From Alicyclobacillus tolerans (lineage in GTDB: Bacteria > Bacillota > Bacilli > Alicyclobacillales > Alicyclobacillaceae): 64,000 nucleotides of DNA. Under the pieces are notes generated by a model. The model had not been told where the DNA came from. It was given only the letters and a program-made list of their open reading frames with translations, and ran no database searches. Each line of letters begins with the position of its first letter. The stretch's first letter is position 1. The position numbers and the translations under genes are program-made. Of the stretch, positions 8,085-15,345 are shown one piece after another. The DNA is taken from assembly GCF_001447355.1 (NCBI RefSeq), contig NZ_JXBW01000011.1:1-64000 (forward strand), in the 5' to 3' direction.

Positions 8085-8951
8085 TCACTCCACGCCGTTT
8101 GCCAAGCGACGGATGGCGTCCTGCGGTGAACGCGAACTTGCCGCTGGCCACGCTTGTTGCCGATCCGCCGACCAATGCAAGCGTTTTGCCGCTCCCTCTG
8201 CCACAAGCGGATCGATGCCTGCGCTTTTCAAAGTTTTGACTGCCTCGTCCATCTCGTGCGCCCGCCGTTCACCGTGCTGTAAGTTGCGCTCGACGAGATA
8301 CCATGCCAGCGTTGAAAGTTGGTGCTGGGGAAAAGATGCGTCGAGCGAAGCCAGCATATCTGCGGTGACCCCGTACCTTTCTGCGGCGACAAGCGCCTCG
8401 ATGAACAAGGCCTCCAGGCCTTTGAGCACGGTGCTTCGGCACATCTTCAACGCGGCTCCGGATCCAATCTCTCCGGCCAAGACCGAAATCTTGCACCCAT
8501 ATGGGCGAAGGGCTGCGGCAAAAGCCTCGGCTCCCGGCCCGTCGGCGATCATTGGCACGCGATGGCGATGGGGTCCCACGGCTGACATTACAGCGACAGA
8601 GGCAAACCATGCACCAGCTTGCGCTCGATGCACGACTTCCCCAATTTCGCGCTTCACGGCTGGCGAACAGGAGTTCAGATCGGCATACACCTGCCCGGGC
8701 TGTAAATACGGCGCAATGGTACGTGCCACGTCTGCCGCGACGCTCGCCGTGACCATGGACAAAACCACATCGGCTTGTGCACAAGCATCCTTGGCACTGT
8801 CGAGAAGCTGGACGCCAGCCGCCAGTGCGCGCCCTTCCATACTGCCGTTCTGCATGGCATCATACGCAACCATCTGTGCCAGGCCTGCTTCATGTAGGCC
8901 CAGTGCGATGGTCGACGCCGCTTCACCAAACCCGATGAAACCTAGTCGCAC
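8085..8951 (-). CDS. NAD(P)-dependent oxidoreductase, 6PGDH-type NAD domain plus DUF1932
   Basis: 288 residues. N-terminal Rossmann domain of the 6-phosphogluconate/3-hydroxyisobutyrate dehydrogenase type (LGFIGFGEAA, then VVLSMVTASVA), a central GSGAALKMCRSTVLKGLEAL helix carrying the catalytic-lysine position, and a C-terminal DUF1932 helical domain. GTG start 6 bases after GGGAGGGTGA; it overlaps the aldolase gene by 10 bases. Last gene of the dioxygenase operon. By position it is the obvious candidate to oxidise a ring-cleavage semialdehyde or hemiacetal, a job done by the unrelated LigC in the 4,5-protocatechuate pathway; that role is inference. A hydroxyacid dehydrogenase acting on a side product is the alternative. 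Confidence 0.8.
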   Translation of the reverse strand: MRLGFIGFGEAASTIALGLHEAGLAQMVAYDAMQNGSMEGRALAAGVQLLDSAKDACAQADVVLSMVTASVAADVARTIAPYLQPGQVYADLNSCSPAVKREIGEVVHRAQAGAWFASVAVMSAVGPHRHRVPMIADGPGAEAFAAALRPYGCKISVLAGEIGSGAALKMCRSTVLKGLEALFIEALVAAERYGVTADMLASLDASFPQHQLSTLAWYLVERNLQHGERRAHEMDEAVKTLKSAGIDPLVAEGAAKRLHWSADRQQAWPAASSRSPQDAIRRLANGVE

Positions 8952-9649
8952 GGCTCACCCTCCCATTCGGATTGAGAGACCCAGGTCACGCCCATCGTTT
9001 TCAGTTTGTCGCGCAGACCGTAAATTTCCAACCCCAATTCACCACTCTGCAGGCGGGCGCGCGTTTTTTCCTCTTTTTCGATCCGCTGCTGTGCCAATCG
9101 TGCAATTTCTGCGGCACGTTCTTGTGGAACGCACACGACGCCGTCGGCATCTGCAACGATGATATCGCCAGGCCGAACCATCACACCTGCGCAGACGACG
9201 GGTACGTTCACGCTGCCAGGCGTCGCCTTCACCGTGCCCTGAGCGCTGACGGCGCGCGACCATACGGGAAAATGTAGCGCTGTCAAATCCGCCACATCGC
9301 GCACGCCTGCTTCGATGATGAGCCCCGTCACGCCATGCGCTTGCATCGAAGTCGCGAGCAGTTCACCAAACATGCCGTCGGTGGACGGCGACGTGGTTGT
9401 GACAACGACCAGGTCTCCGGGTTCAGAGACATCTAGTGAAGCGTGAATCATGACGTTGTCGCCAGGGTGGCTCAATACGGTGACCGCTGTGCCAAATGCT
9501 TTAGCGTCAGGGTAAATAGGACGCATGTACGGCAGCATGAGACCACTTCGCCCCATTGCCTCGTGTAACGTTGCGACCGAGTAACTTCCAATTCGCGCCA
9601 CGAGGTCTCGATCCGGACGACGAATGTTGGTTACAATCACGGGTTTCAT
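8942..9649 (-). CDS. RraA-family aldolase, 4-carboxy-4-hydroxy-2-oxoadipate aldolase-like
   Basis: 235 residues of the RraA/HMG-CHA aldolase superfamily (LigK, GalC, ProA). Such class II aldolases split 4-carboxy-4-hydroxy-2-oxoadipate into pyruvate and oxaloacetate with a divalent metal. Signature segments are SYSVATLHEAMGR, the GLIIEAGVRDVADL loop with the catalytic Arg-Asp, and VRPGDIIVADADGVVCVP. I start at ATG 9649 (GGAGGTGCG upstream); the longer frame has no ribosome site. It overlaps the GalB-like gene stop as ATGA, so the two are translationally coupled. The pairing with a GalB-type hydratase strongly favours the CHA aldolase role over a ribonuclease-regulator (RraA) role. Confidence 0.84.
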   Translation of the reverse strand: MKPVIVTNIRRPDRDLVARIGSYSVATLHEAMGRSGLMLPYMRPIYPDAKAFGTAVTVLSHPGDNVMIHASLDVSEPGDLVVVTTTSPSTDGMFGELLATSMQAHGVTGLIIEAGVRDVADLTALHFPVWSRAVSAQGTVKATPGSVNVPVVCAGVMVRPGDIIVADADGVVCVPQERAAEIARLAQQRIEKEEKTRARLQSGELGLEIYGLRDKLKTMGVTWVSQSEWEGEPCD

Positions 9650-10362
9650 ACGAACGCACCTCCGACCGATGGGAAGACGCGTTGATAAGCTTCCGCGTAC
9701 ACGATGGGCTGCCCGGAATTGCGCCCTGCCTGAACACCGCGCCGCTTTGCGACGTCGGTGTAATACGCCCAAAGATGTTCCTGCGCCTGCATGCACTCCA
9801 TAGCTTGGAGCTTCTTGTCGAAGACCGATGTGATATCGAGGAGTAGATCAATGCGAAATTGGCACTGTTCTGGTTGGTGTGGTTCGAAGGAGTATAACTG
9901 CGGCGCGCCAATGGGAGGATAGTCCGATGGATACCCGTGGGCCTGTGCCAGAATGCGCGCTTCGCGAACCAGTTCTGCCGTGCGTGGGTGATCGGCGTTG
10001 TACGGATCGAGAAAGGTATGCGTAAGGATAACGTCTGGGCGATGAGCACGGATCTCTTGAACCAGGCCGTCACGAAGCTCCGGCGTAACGTCGATTGGAT
10101 AGTCGCCAACGTCAAAGAACCGAATGTCTGCACCGAGAATGGCCGCCGCCTGTTCCGCTTCCGCACGGCGGATGGCCTTGATCTCCTCCAGGATCTTCCC
10201 GTCTTTCCACAGGCGGGCCGACTCACCGCGTTCGCCAAAGCTTAAGCAGAGCACCCGCACTTTCCAACCTTGTGAACTATGCAGCGCAATGGCGCCACCT
10301 GCCCGCCACACGAAATCGGCTGCATGGGCACTGACGACAAATAGTGTTCCGGGTTGTGACAT
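9646..10362 (-). CDS. galB: PIG-L/LmbE-family protein, GalB-like 4-oxalomesaconate hydratase
   Basis: 238 residues of the LmbE zinc-hydrolase fold. Instead of the AHPDD motif of typical deacetylases it has SAHAADFVWRAGGAIAL, the form I recall in Pseudomonas putida GalB, which hydrates 4-oxalomesaconate to 4-carboxy-4-hydroxy-2-oxoadipate in gallate catabolism. GERGESARLW and THTFLDPYNADHPRT follow. ATG at 10362 lies 8 bases after GAGGAGGA. The downstream ATGA-overlapping gene encodes the aldolase for the GalB product. An MshB/BshB-like deacetylase role is unlikely given the motif and context, although a bacillithiol deacetylase is missing from the bshA locus at 56 kb. Confidence 0.82.
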   Translation of the reverse strand: MSQPGTLFVVSAHAADFVWRAGGAIALHSSQGWKVRVLCLSFGERGESARLWKDGKILEEIKAIRRAEAEQAAAILGADIRFFDVGDYPIDVTPELRDGLVQEIRAHRPDVILTHTFLDPYNADHPRTAELVREARILAQAHGYPSDYPPIGAPQLYSFEPHQPEQCQFRIDLLLDITSVFDKKLQAMECMQAQEHLWAYYTDVAKRRGVQAGRNSGQPIVYAEAYQRVFPSVGGAFV

Positions 10363-10421
10363 CTTCTTCGTCCTCCTCACAGTCTCTATATAAGAAAAAT
10401 AGATGTACAAGTGCGACGACA

Positions 10422-11327
10422 TTACAACGAAACCAAGCGGGCTGGGTTGTCGACGAGCATCCTGCGCACATCTGCTTCCGAAACGGATGCGGCAAGCAAT
10501 CTTTCGGCATAGTCGATGAGTCCATCCACGATGCCGGGATTCGTTTTTTGGCCGAGGTCTGTCGATAACAGCGTGCGCTCCGGACCCACCGCGCGGATCG
10601 CCTCATACAGCTGATCCCATGTGCATTTGTTGGTGTAGAACGTCGTGTAACAGTGTTCAATGGTCGCCCCCATCTCTGCAAGACGCACCTGATCGGCAAT
10701 AGAAAGCGCCTCCGAAGGGAACAAGGCGTGCGTGACAATCACGCGATCGACGCCAATTTCACGCGCCGCTTCAACCACCGCAAAAATTTCATCGCGGGCC
10801 AAGTGACCTGTGGCGAGCACCATCTTGTATTGGCGAATGAGTTCAAGGCAGGCCCGCACATCGTCGCGTATTTGTCCGCGCTCATCGAGCACGGACAGTG
10901 GTGCAGTCGCGATGCCTTGCGCCCGCACTTCTTCTTGAATGCGCACCCAAAATGGCAAATGTGCGGCTCCGCGGGCCTTTTGCTTCTCTGGGCTCTCATT
11001 GGCTGCATCGACCGTCGGCAACCATACAATGCGGGCACCGGCGCGCCCTGCAATGTCGACGACGACAGGATTAAAACCGCCCACCGTGTGATTCAGCGCG
11101 ATCGCGCCGATGACGTCGACGCCCGGTACGACGGAGGAAACCACTTTCGCTCGCTCAACCGTCGGAAAATAGTGCGATTTGAGCGCAAAACCTCGCCAGC
11201 CGATGGCATTGAACTGATGTGCGAGTGTCACGTCGTCGATGCTGCGCTCCACTAGATCCGGCCAGACGTGAACGTGTAAATCATACGCTCCTGCCAACAG
11301 GCGGATGATGTGTTCGGATTGAGGCAT
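10422..11327 (-). CDS. DUF6282 TIM-barrel metal-dependent hydrolase-like protein
   Basis: 301 residues. The N terminus has DLHVHVWPD, an H-x-H metal motif typical of amidohydrolase-like barrels; later come ATGHLARDE, VTHALFPSE and STDLGQKTNPG, which supply further His and Asp positions at barrel-strand ends. I place it in DUF6282, a family of unknown function as far as I know. ATG at 11327, with AAGGGTGGG upstream. Gene order places it between the regulator and the GalB-like hydratase. In the 4,5-protocatechuate pathway the step before the hydratase is a pyrone lactonase (LigI, an amidohydrolase), so a lactonase or hydrolase role is a reasonable guess only. Confidence 0.72.
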   Translation of the reverse strand: MPQSEHIIRLLAGAYDLHVHVWPDLVERSIDDVTLAHQFNAIGWRGFALKSHYFPTVERAKVVSSVVPGVDVIGAIALNHTVGGFNPVVVDIAGRAGARIVWLPTVDAANESPEKQKARGAAHLPFWVRIQEEVRAQGIATAPLSVLDERGQIRDDVRACLELIRQYKMVLATGHLARDEIFAVVEAAREIGVDRVIVTHALFPSEALSIADQVRLAEMGATIEHCYTTFYTNKCTWDQLYEAIRAVGPERTLLSTDLGQKTNPGIVDGLIDYAERLLAASVSEADVRRMLVDNPARLVSL

Positions 11328-11377
11328 GAAATGAAGCCCACCCTTTCTGAAAATAAGAAGTACAATTATGCAGACAA

Positions 11378-11391
11378 AATTGTTGACAATT
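11378..11391. promoter_or_regulatory. Candidate GntR-family operator
   Basis: AATTGT-TG-ACAATT is a perfect 6+2+6 palindrome in the 95-base gap between the GntR gene and the DUF6282 gene. A related half-site pair TTGT-N3-ACAA lies near the dioxygenase promoter at 13149-13159. TTGT..ACAA cores are common in FadR-subfamily operators, so autoregulation by the neighbouring GntR protein is likely. Confidence 0.5.
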
Positions 11392-11422
11392 CAGGGTGTG
11401 ACAAAGAAAACCATCTGCGAGG

Positions 11423-12070
11423 TCAGGGCCCTGACCTCATCTTGCGCAACGTATCACAAACATGCGACAGATGTTTGCGCATCGCTTGCTCTGCAGCATC
11501 CGCGTCGCGCCCCGCAATGGCCTGCACAATGGCGGTGTGCTCCAGGAGCGAGGGATGCGAGCGGCCAGGGGCAAGAATGGTTCGATATTGGTAGCGGACG
11601 TTTTGTGAGTTGAGCGTATCGAGCAGTCGGCGCGCCGTCGAGTGGCGAGACATCTCGGCAATCGTGCGGTGCAATCGGGCATTACCCTCTGAATACGAAA
11701 CGAGATCTCCCTCTTCGAATTTTTCACGCATCCATCCCAAGAGTTCCTCAATTTTGTCGATCTCGTCATCAGTTGCACGCTCTGCCGCGTAGCGAGCAAT
11801 GATGCATTCCAGCGCCATGCGTACCTCCAAAATCTCGACCGCTTCCTCGTGGGATACGTGGCGCACACGCGCACCGCGATAGCGCTCGCGTTCAACCAAT
11901 CCCTCTTGTTCCAGGCGCGCCAATACCGTGCGCACCGTCGCGCGGCTCGCCCCGAGCCAACGCGCCAAGTCCATTTCCACCAGGCGCTGTGCCGGCATCA
12001 ACGTACCGTCGACAATCGCCGTCCGCAGTTTTCGATAGCATTCGTCTTCTGTGTACCCCTGGCTCTGCAT
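11423..12070 (-). CDS. GntR-family transcriptional regulator, FadR (FCD) subfamily
   Basis: About 215 residues. N-terminal winged HTH (YRKLRTAIVDGTLMPAQRL, then WLGASRATVRTVLARLEQE) and a C-terminal all-helical FCD ligand domain with the usual Arg/His metal or ligand pocket (ARLHRTIAEMSRH, then KHLSHVCDTLR). The start is uncertain: ATG at 12070, TTG at 12076 (better spaced from AAGGCGGTG), or TTG at 12100. It sits second in the dioxygenase operon, 49 bases or fewer downstream of the dioxygenase stop, so it probably controls this operon in response to an aromatic acid or a ring-cleavage product. Confidence 0.87.
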   Translation of the reverse strand: MQSQGYTEDECYRKLRTAIVDGTLMPAQRLVEMDLARWLGASRATVRTVLARLEQEGLVERERYRGARVRHVSHEEAVEILEVRMALECIIARYAAERATDDEIDKIEELLGWMREKFEEGDLVSYSEGNARLHRTIAEMSRHSTARRLLDTLNSQNVRYQYRTILAPGRSHPSLLEHTAIVQAIAGRDADAAEQAMRKHLSHVCDTLRKMRSGP

Positions 12071-12119
12071 TTCCAAGAGCCGGCACCGCCTTTCCGACAA
12101 CTTCTGCTTTTATGCACAG

Positions 12120-13067
12120 TTATACCACAGGCGTGCCGTAATGATGGAAACTTTCTACGGTCTTGTTACCCCAGGCCTGCCCACGTGCGCGCTCTTCCTC
12201 CGTCCACGTGATGGGCTGCCAATCCGGGGCGAGCACGAGGTAGCCGCCGGAACAGATTTCGATCCGGTTGCCTCCAGGTTCGTAAACATATACAAAGTAA
12301 GTCTGGTTAATTGCGTGTTTGCTTGGGGCGAACTCAATGAAAACACCAGCGTCGACAAACAAGTCGGCTGCGCGCCAAATGGCTTCGTTGGTATCGACGC
12401 GAAAGGCGATGTGGTGCAGGCGGCCACGCGCACCTGTGGCATCCTGAGTATAGACGAGGTCGTAAGATTTATTGGTGCAGCGATACCACACGCCCGGACG
12501 GCGACCATTGTTGAGCTGGATCTGCTCTGTGAGGCGCAGACCGAGGTACTTCTCGACAAAATCGCCGTCTGCCTCGGCATGCGAGGATAGATAGTTGACA
12601 TGATCCATAGTCTTGACTCCGACGCCGCGACCGGTAAACTTCTGTGGCTGATTCTTAAGTGTTGGTCGCAGGTCTGCGGATGGCTGGTAATGCTCGGTCT
12701 CATAATAGAGTTCCATAAGGTGGCCGTCCGGACCATGAAACGCGTACGCGCGTCCATGTCCGACATCGCCTTCATGCCACCTGCCCTCAATCCCAGCCAT
12801 GGTAACAGCCTGCACACGCCGTTCTAACGCGGCCTCGCTCGCGGCGCGCAAAGCCGTGTGGCCCACGCCGGCGTGGTCAGACTCTGTCAATTTGATGGAA
12901 TAGCGTTCATAGTCTCCAAAGCAACGCAAATACACCGATTGCCCTTGCCGAGCGACTTCTTCCATGCCCAGGACTTCACGAAAAAACCAGAGGCTTTCAT
13001 CAGGCTTTGGAGTCAGCAGTTCGACGTGGCCCACATGGGCAATATCGAAACACAAGTCATTGCTCAC
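12120..13067 (-). CDS. Extradiol ring-cleavage dioxygenase, VOC type (catechol 2,3-dioxygenase-like)
   Basis: 315 residues with two vicinal-oxygen-chelate modules. The N-terminal module starts HVGHVELLTPKPDESLWFF; the catalytic C-terminal module has the Fe(II) or Mn(II) ligands His in KTMDHVNYL, His in LHHIAFRV and Glu in GNRIEI. Cleaves a catechol-type ring next to the hydroxyls with O2. The substrate is not readable; homoprotocatechuate, catechol and substituted catechols are all cleaved by relatives. GTG start at 13067 with a modest GGTGA. First gene of the 13.07-8.09 kb operon. The genome also encodes an unrelated class III enzyme (19589-20401) for protocatechuate, so this enzyme probably handles a different diol. 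Confidence 0.88.
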   Translation of the reverse strand: MSNDLCFDIAHVGHVELLTPKPDESLWFFREVLGMEEVARQGQSVYLRCFGDYERYSIKLTESDHAGVGHTALRAASEAALERRVQAVTMAGIEGRWHEGDVGHGRAYAFHGPDGHLMELYYETEHYQPSADLRPTLKNQPQKFTGRGVGVKTMDHVNYLSSHAEADGDFVEKYLGLRLTEQIQLNNGRRPGVWYRCTNKSYDLVYTQDATGARGRLHHIAFRVDTNEAIWRAADLFVDAGVFIEFAPSKHAINQTYFVYVYEPGGNRIEICSGGYLVLAPDWQPITWTEEERARGQAWGNKTVESFHHYGTPVV

Positions 13068-13146
13068 ACCGTTTCACCATCCTGTTCCAAGACGGCAACC
13101 TGTCGCCGTCTGCAAGGCATTCACCCGCTTCTGTTTTGATACGCAA

Positions 13147-13162
13147 TATTGTATGACAAAAT
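13147..13162. promoter_or_regulatory. Second candidate GntR-type site downstream of the dioxygenase promoter
   Basis: TTGT-ATG-ACAA inverted repeat (13149-13159) just downstream of the predicted -10 box of the dioxygenase operon, where a bound repressor would block transcription. It resembles the palindrome at 11378 but with a 3-base spacer. Confidence 0.38.
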
Positions 13163-13175
13163 AGTATGCAACTTC

Positions 13176-13204
13176 ATTCTGCATGTACAGAGGTCATTTG
13201 TCAA
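13176..13204 (-). promoter_or_regulatory. Sigma-A promoter of the dioxygenase operon
   Basis: On the minus strand, a perfect TTGACA -35 (13199-13204), 17-base spacer and CAGAAT -10 (13176-13181). About 110 bases upstream of the dioxygenase start. Confidence 0.6.
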
Positions 13205-13240
13205 CGCTTTCTTGAGCGCTCCACATGGGTGACATAAGAG

Positions 13241-13280
13241 AATAGACGACTGCCGTCGTGTACATGGACAGTCGTCTATT
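13241..13280 (-). terminator. Terminator of the pra operon
   Basis: Perfect 12-bp stem AATAGACGACTG / CAGTCGTCTATT with a 16-base loop, beginning 18 bases after the praH stop; the minus strand continues CTCTTATGTC. It separates the pra operon from the next dioxygenase operon. Confidence 0.72.
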
Positions 13281-13298
13281 ACGCTATTGTTCAGGGAG

Positions 13299-14243
13299 TT
13301 ATGTGTGTGTCAAACCGAACAGATTGCGTACCGCTCCATCGTCAAACCCGATAGGCGGCCACGCCTTCAAATCAAATGGATAGTCTGAACCGGGTAGCAC
13401 ACGTTCCTTTCCGGCGACGCTGCAAAGCAATTGCAACGCCTCCGCCGACCACAGCACGCTGTCGTACCAAAAGCGCCGCATATAGCTGGCTGGTTCGTCG
13501 TTCAGGCGCGCCTTGATCTGCGGCCAAACCTCGTATCCTTTGTTCAGACGCCCTAATTGGTATGGCAGAAAACCGCCGCCGTGCGCCAACAGGACACGCA
13601 TGTTAGGATATCGATCGAGAATGCCACCAAGGATCAGATCAAGCGCTGAAATGGTCGTCTCCCACGGAACGCCAATCAGATTGGGCATCATGAGTCGTTG
13701 AATCCGTTTGTCGGTATTCAACAGCGGATGAAGAAAGACAATGGCTCCCAAACGATCAGCGACGGACCACAATTCCGCAAAGCGTTCGTCGCTGAGTGGA
13801 ATGTCACCGACGCCAGGACCGACGATGGCTCCTTTAAGCCCCCGTGCCATAGCCCTTTCAAGTTCATGACAAGCTGCATCTGGATCGTTTAACGGCAGCG
13901 TCGCCAAACCTGAGAGATGAGTGCGGTGGCTAGCTACGACACATGCTAAAGCTTCGTTATAAATCGCCGCAAGCTGTTTCGTCACTTCTGGCTCGACGTC
14001 ATAAAGGAACAATTGCGGAACCGGTGAAACAAGGGTGTGTTCGATGCCGTTGGCCGACTGATCCGCGAGGTACAAATCGAGATCGTAAAACGCGCGTTTC
14101 AGCTCGAATGACCACTTCCCGCCAACCGTCAGAAACGGTTCCTTGTCAGGCACTCTTTGCTCCCATACCGCATCGATGGCGCTAGTGGTCTTTAACCAGT
14201 CGAGAACCTCGTGTGGGATCCAATGCGAATGAACATCATACAT
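13299..14243 (-). CDS. praH: 5-Carboxy-2-hydroxymuconate-6-semialdehyde decarboxylase (ACMSD-like amidohydrolase)
   Basis: 314 residues, amidohydrolase-2 family related to 2-amino-3-carboxymuconate semialdehyde decarboxylase. Metal ligands visible are H-x-H in YDVHSHWIP, FLHPLLN, LAHGGGFLPYQ and PGSDYPFD. In the 2,3-protocatechuate pathway this enzyme decarboxylates the ring-cleavage product to 2-hydroxymuconate-6-semialdehyde, which needs no cofactor. Last gene of the praABEGFDCH run, 30 bases after the tautomerase gene. Assignment rests on family plus exact gene order; from sequence alone, other ACMSD-like decarboxylases or hydrolases would fit. Confidence 0.82.
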   Translation of the reverse strand: MYDVHSHWIPHEVLDWLKTTSAIDAVWEQRVPDKEPFLTVGGKWSFELKRAFYDLDLYLADQSANGIEHTLVSPVPQLFLYDVEPEVTKQLAAIYNEALACVVASHRTHLSGLATLPLNDPDAACHELERAMARGLKGAIVGPGVGDIPLSDERFAELWSVADRLGAIVFLHPLLNTDKRIQRLMMPNLIGVPWETTISALDLILGGILDRYPNMRVLLAHGGGFLPYQLGRLNKGYEVWPQIKARLNDEPASYMRRFWYDSVLWSAEALQLLCSVAGKERVLPGSDYPFDLKAWPPIGFDDGAVRNLFGLTHT

Positions 14244-14273
14244 GCCGTATCACCATCTCTTTAAAAGCCATGT

Positions 14274-14465
14274 TCAGGGCGAGGAGTCGGCCTTTGAAAC
14301 GCCGCCAACCGCCCAGTTTGCTTTGGGCATTTCGTAAAGCAGCACGCGCACAGCATCCGGCTGAACACCAAGTGTGCGAACGACGGCGTCCGTCACTTCC
14401 CGAATCAGTGCTCGTTTGGTCTCCGCGGATCGACCCTCAAGAATACTCATCTGTACTAATGGCAT
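14274..14465 (-). CDS. praC: 4-Oxalocrotonate tautomerase
   Basis: 63 codons, the usual size of 4-OT. After removal of Met the protein starts with the catalytic Pro1; Arg11 and Arg39 are both in place, and position 50 is Trp where Phe is usual. Converts 2-hydroxymuconate to 2-oxo-3-hexenedioate (4-oxalocrotonate). Small hexamer-forming enzyme. It lies after the decarboxylase gene across a 72-base gap that contains a GC-rich hairpin. Confidence 0.93.
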   Translation of the reverse strand: MPLVQMSILEGRSAETKRALIREVTDAVVRTLGVQPDAVRVLLYEMPKANWAVGGVSKADSSP

Positions 14466-14500
14466 GTCAAGACGCTCCTTTTATGAAACCCATCGTTAAG

Positions 14501-14523
14501 GAGGGGGCAAATAAGGCCCCCTC
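14501..14523 (-). other. Intra-operon hairpin between praD and praC
   Basis: Perfect 8-bp stem GAGGGGGC / GCCCCCTC with a 7-base loop and no T tract on either side. It may reduce read-through or stabilise an mRNA end, lowering expression of praC and praH relative to upstream genes. Confidence 0.45.
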
Positions 14524-14537
14524 GTTCGCGTGCAGGT

Positions 14538-15311
14538 TTATTGGCCAACCGTAAGTTCGATCTCGCCCATCCCTTCGAAGGAGACAGAGATCCGATCTCC
14601 ATCGTGAATGTAGATTGCCTCTGTAATGCCTCCGGTTAAGACAACCATACCGGGTTCCACAGCTTTACCGATGCGACTGAGCATCCGCACCTGCTCTACA
14701 ACGGAGCGCACTGGGTGGCCGAGAACGGCGGCACCGGCCCCGGTCTGCTCAACCTCTCCGTTTCGCCGCATAACGACACCAACTTGGTCAAGCGCAATTT
14801 GATAGGGCGAATATGCCTGCTCGGCGAGATAGAATTTCGCGCTGGACGCGTTGTCGGCGACGACGTCGACGAGCGTGAAGGAAAAATTTTTGTAACGGCT
14901 GTCGATGATTTCGACCGCAGGAACCACACACTCGGTCGCGAGCCAGACATCGCGGGGCAGGATCTTGTCGCCTTCCAGGCGGTGCTTGAAAATAAAAGCG
15001 AGTTCTGGCTCAACGCGCGGATGAATGAGCCCCGTGAGCGACACGTGAGGATCATATAACTCCATGCCGTCGAGCAGATGCCCGAAAATAGGCTCATCGA
15101 CACCAACTGATTGCTGCTTCGCCTTGCTCGTTAAACCCATCTTCCATCCGACAAGCTTTTGGCCTTCGTTCATGTACTTGCCCATGCAGAGCTGTTGGAT
15201 TTCGTACGCATCCTCGACAGACAGTCCTTCGTACCGAAGTGTCAGCTTTTCCAACTCGGCAGCGGACGTTTGATGTCGGTATAACTCGTCTGCAATCGCT
15301 TGTAAATTCAT
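14538..15311 (-). CDS. praD: 4-Oxalocrotonate decarboxylase (hydratase/decarboxylase family)
   Basis: 257 residues of the 2-oxopent-4-enoate hydratase / 4-oxalocrotonate decarboxylase family. Motifs include VGWKMGLTSKAKQQSVGVD, the metal-binding RVEPELAFI, VPAVEIIDSRY and TGAGAAVLGHP. The decarboxylase converts 4-oxalocrotonate to 2-hydroxypenta-2,4-dienoate with a divalent metal. ATG at 15311 lies 8 bases after GGAGG. The paralogue at 17269-18078 is the partner hydratase; in related systems the two form a complex. Which paralogue is which is assigned from gene order, not from diagnostic residues. Confidence 0.8.
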   Translation of the reverse strand: MNLQAIADELYRHQTSAAELEKLTLRYEGLSVEDAYEIQQLCMGKYMNEGQKLVGWKMGLTSKAKQQSVGVDEPIFGHLLDGMELYDPHVSLTGLIHPRVEPELAFIFKHRLEGDKILPRDVWLATECVVPAVEIIDSRYKNFSFTLVDVVADNASSAKFYLAEQAYSPYQIALDQVGVVMRRNGEVEQTGAGAAVLGHPVRSVVEQVRMLSRIGKAVEPGMVVLTGGITEAIYIHDGDRISVSFEGMGEIELTVGQ

Positions 15312-15345
15312 CGGTCCATCCTCCCAGAGCCTATCGGACAATCTA

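Noticed and set aside
8113-9162. Long 349-codon plus-strand frame opposite the DUF1932 and aldolase genes
   Set aside because: Antisense shadow; Ser/Ala/Arg-rich product without a fold, no ribosome site, and both minus-strand genes have clear families.
9646-10362. LmbE-family gene as the missing bacillithiol deacetylase (BshB)
   Set aside because: It has the AHAADFVWRAGG form of GalB rather than the AHPDD of deacetylases and overlaps a CHA-aldolase-like gene.
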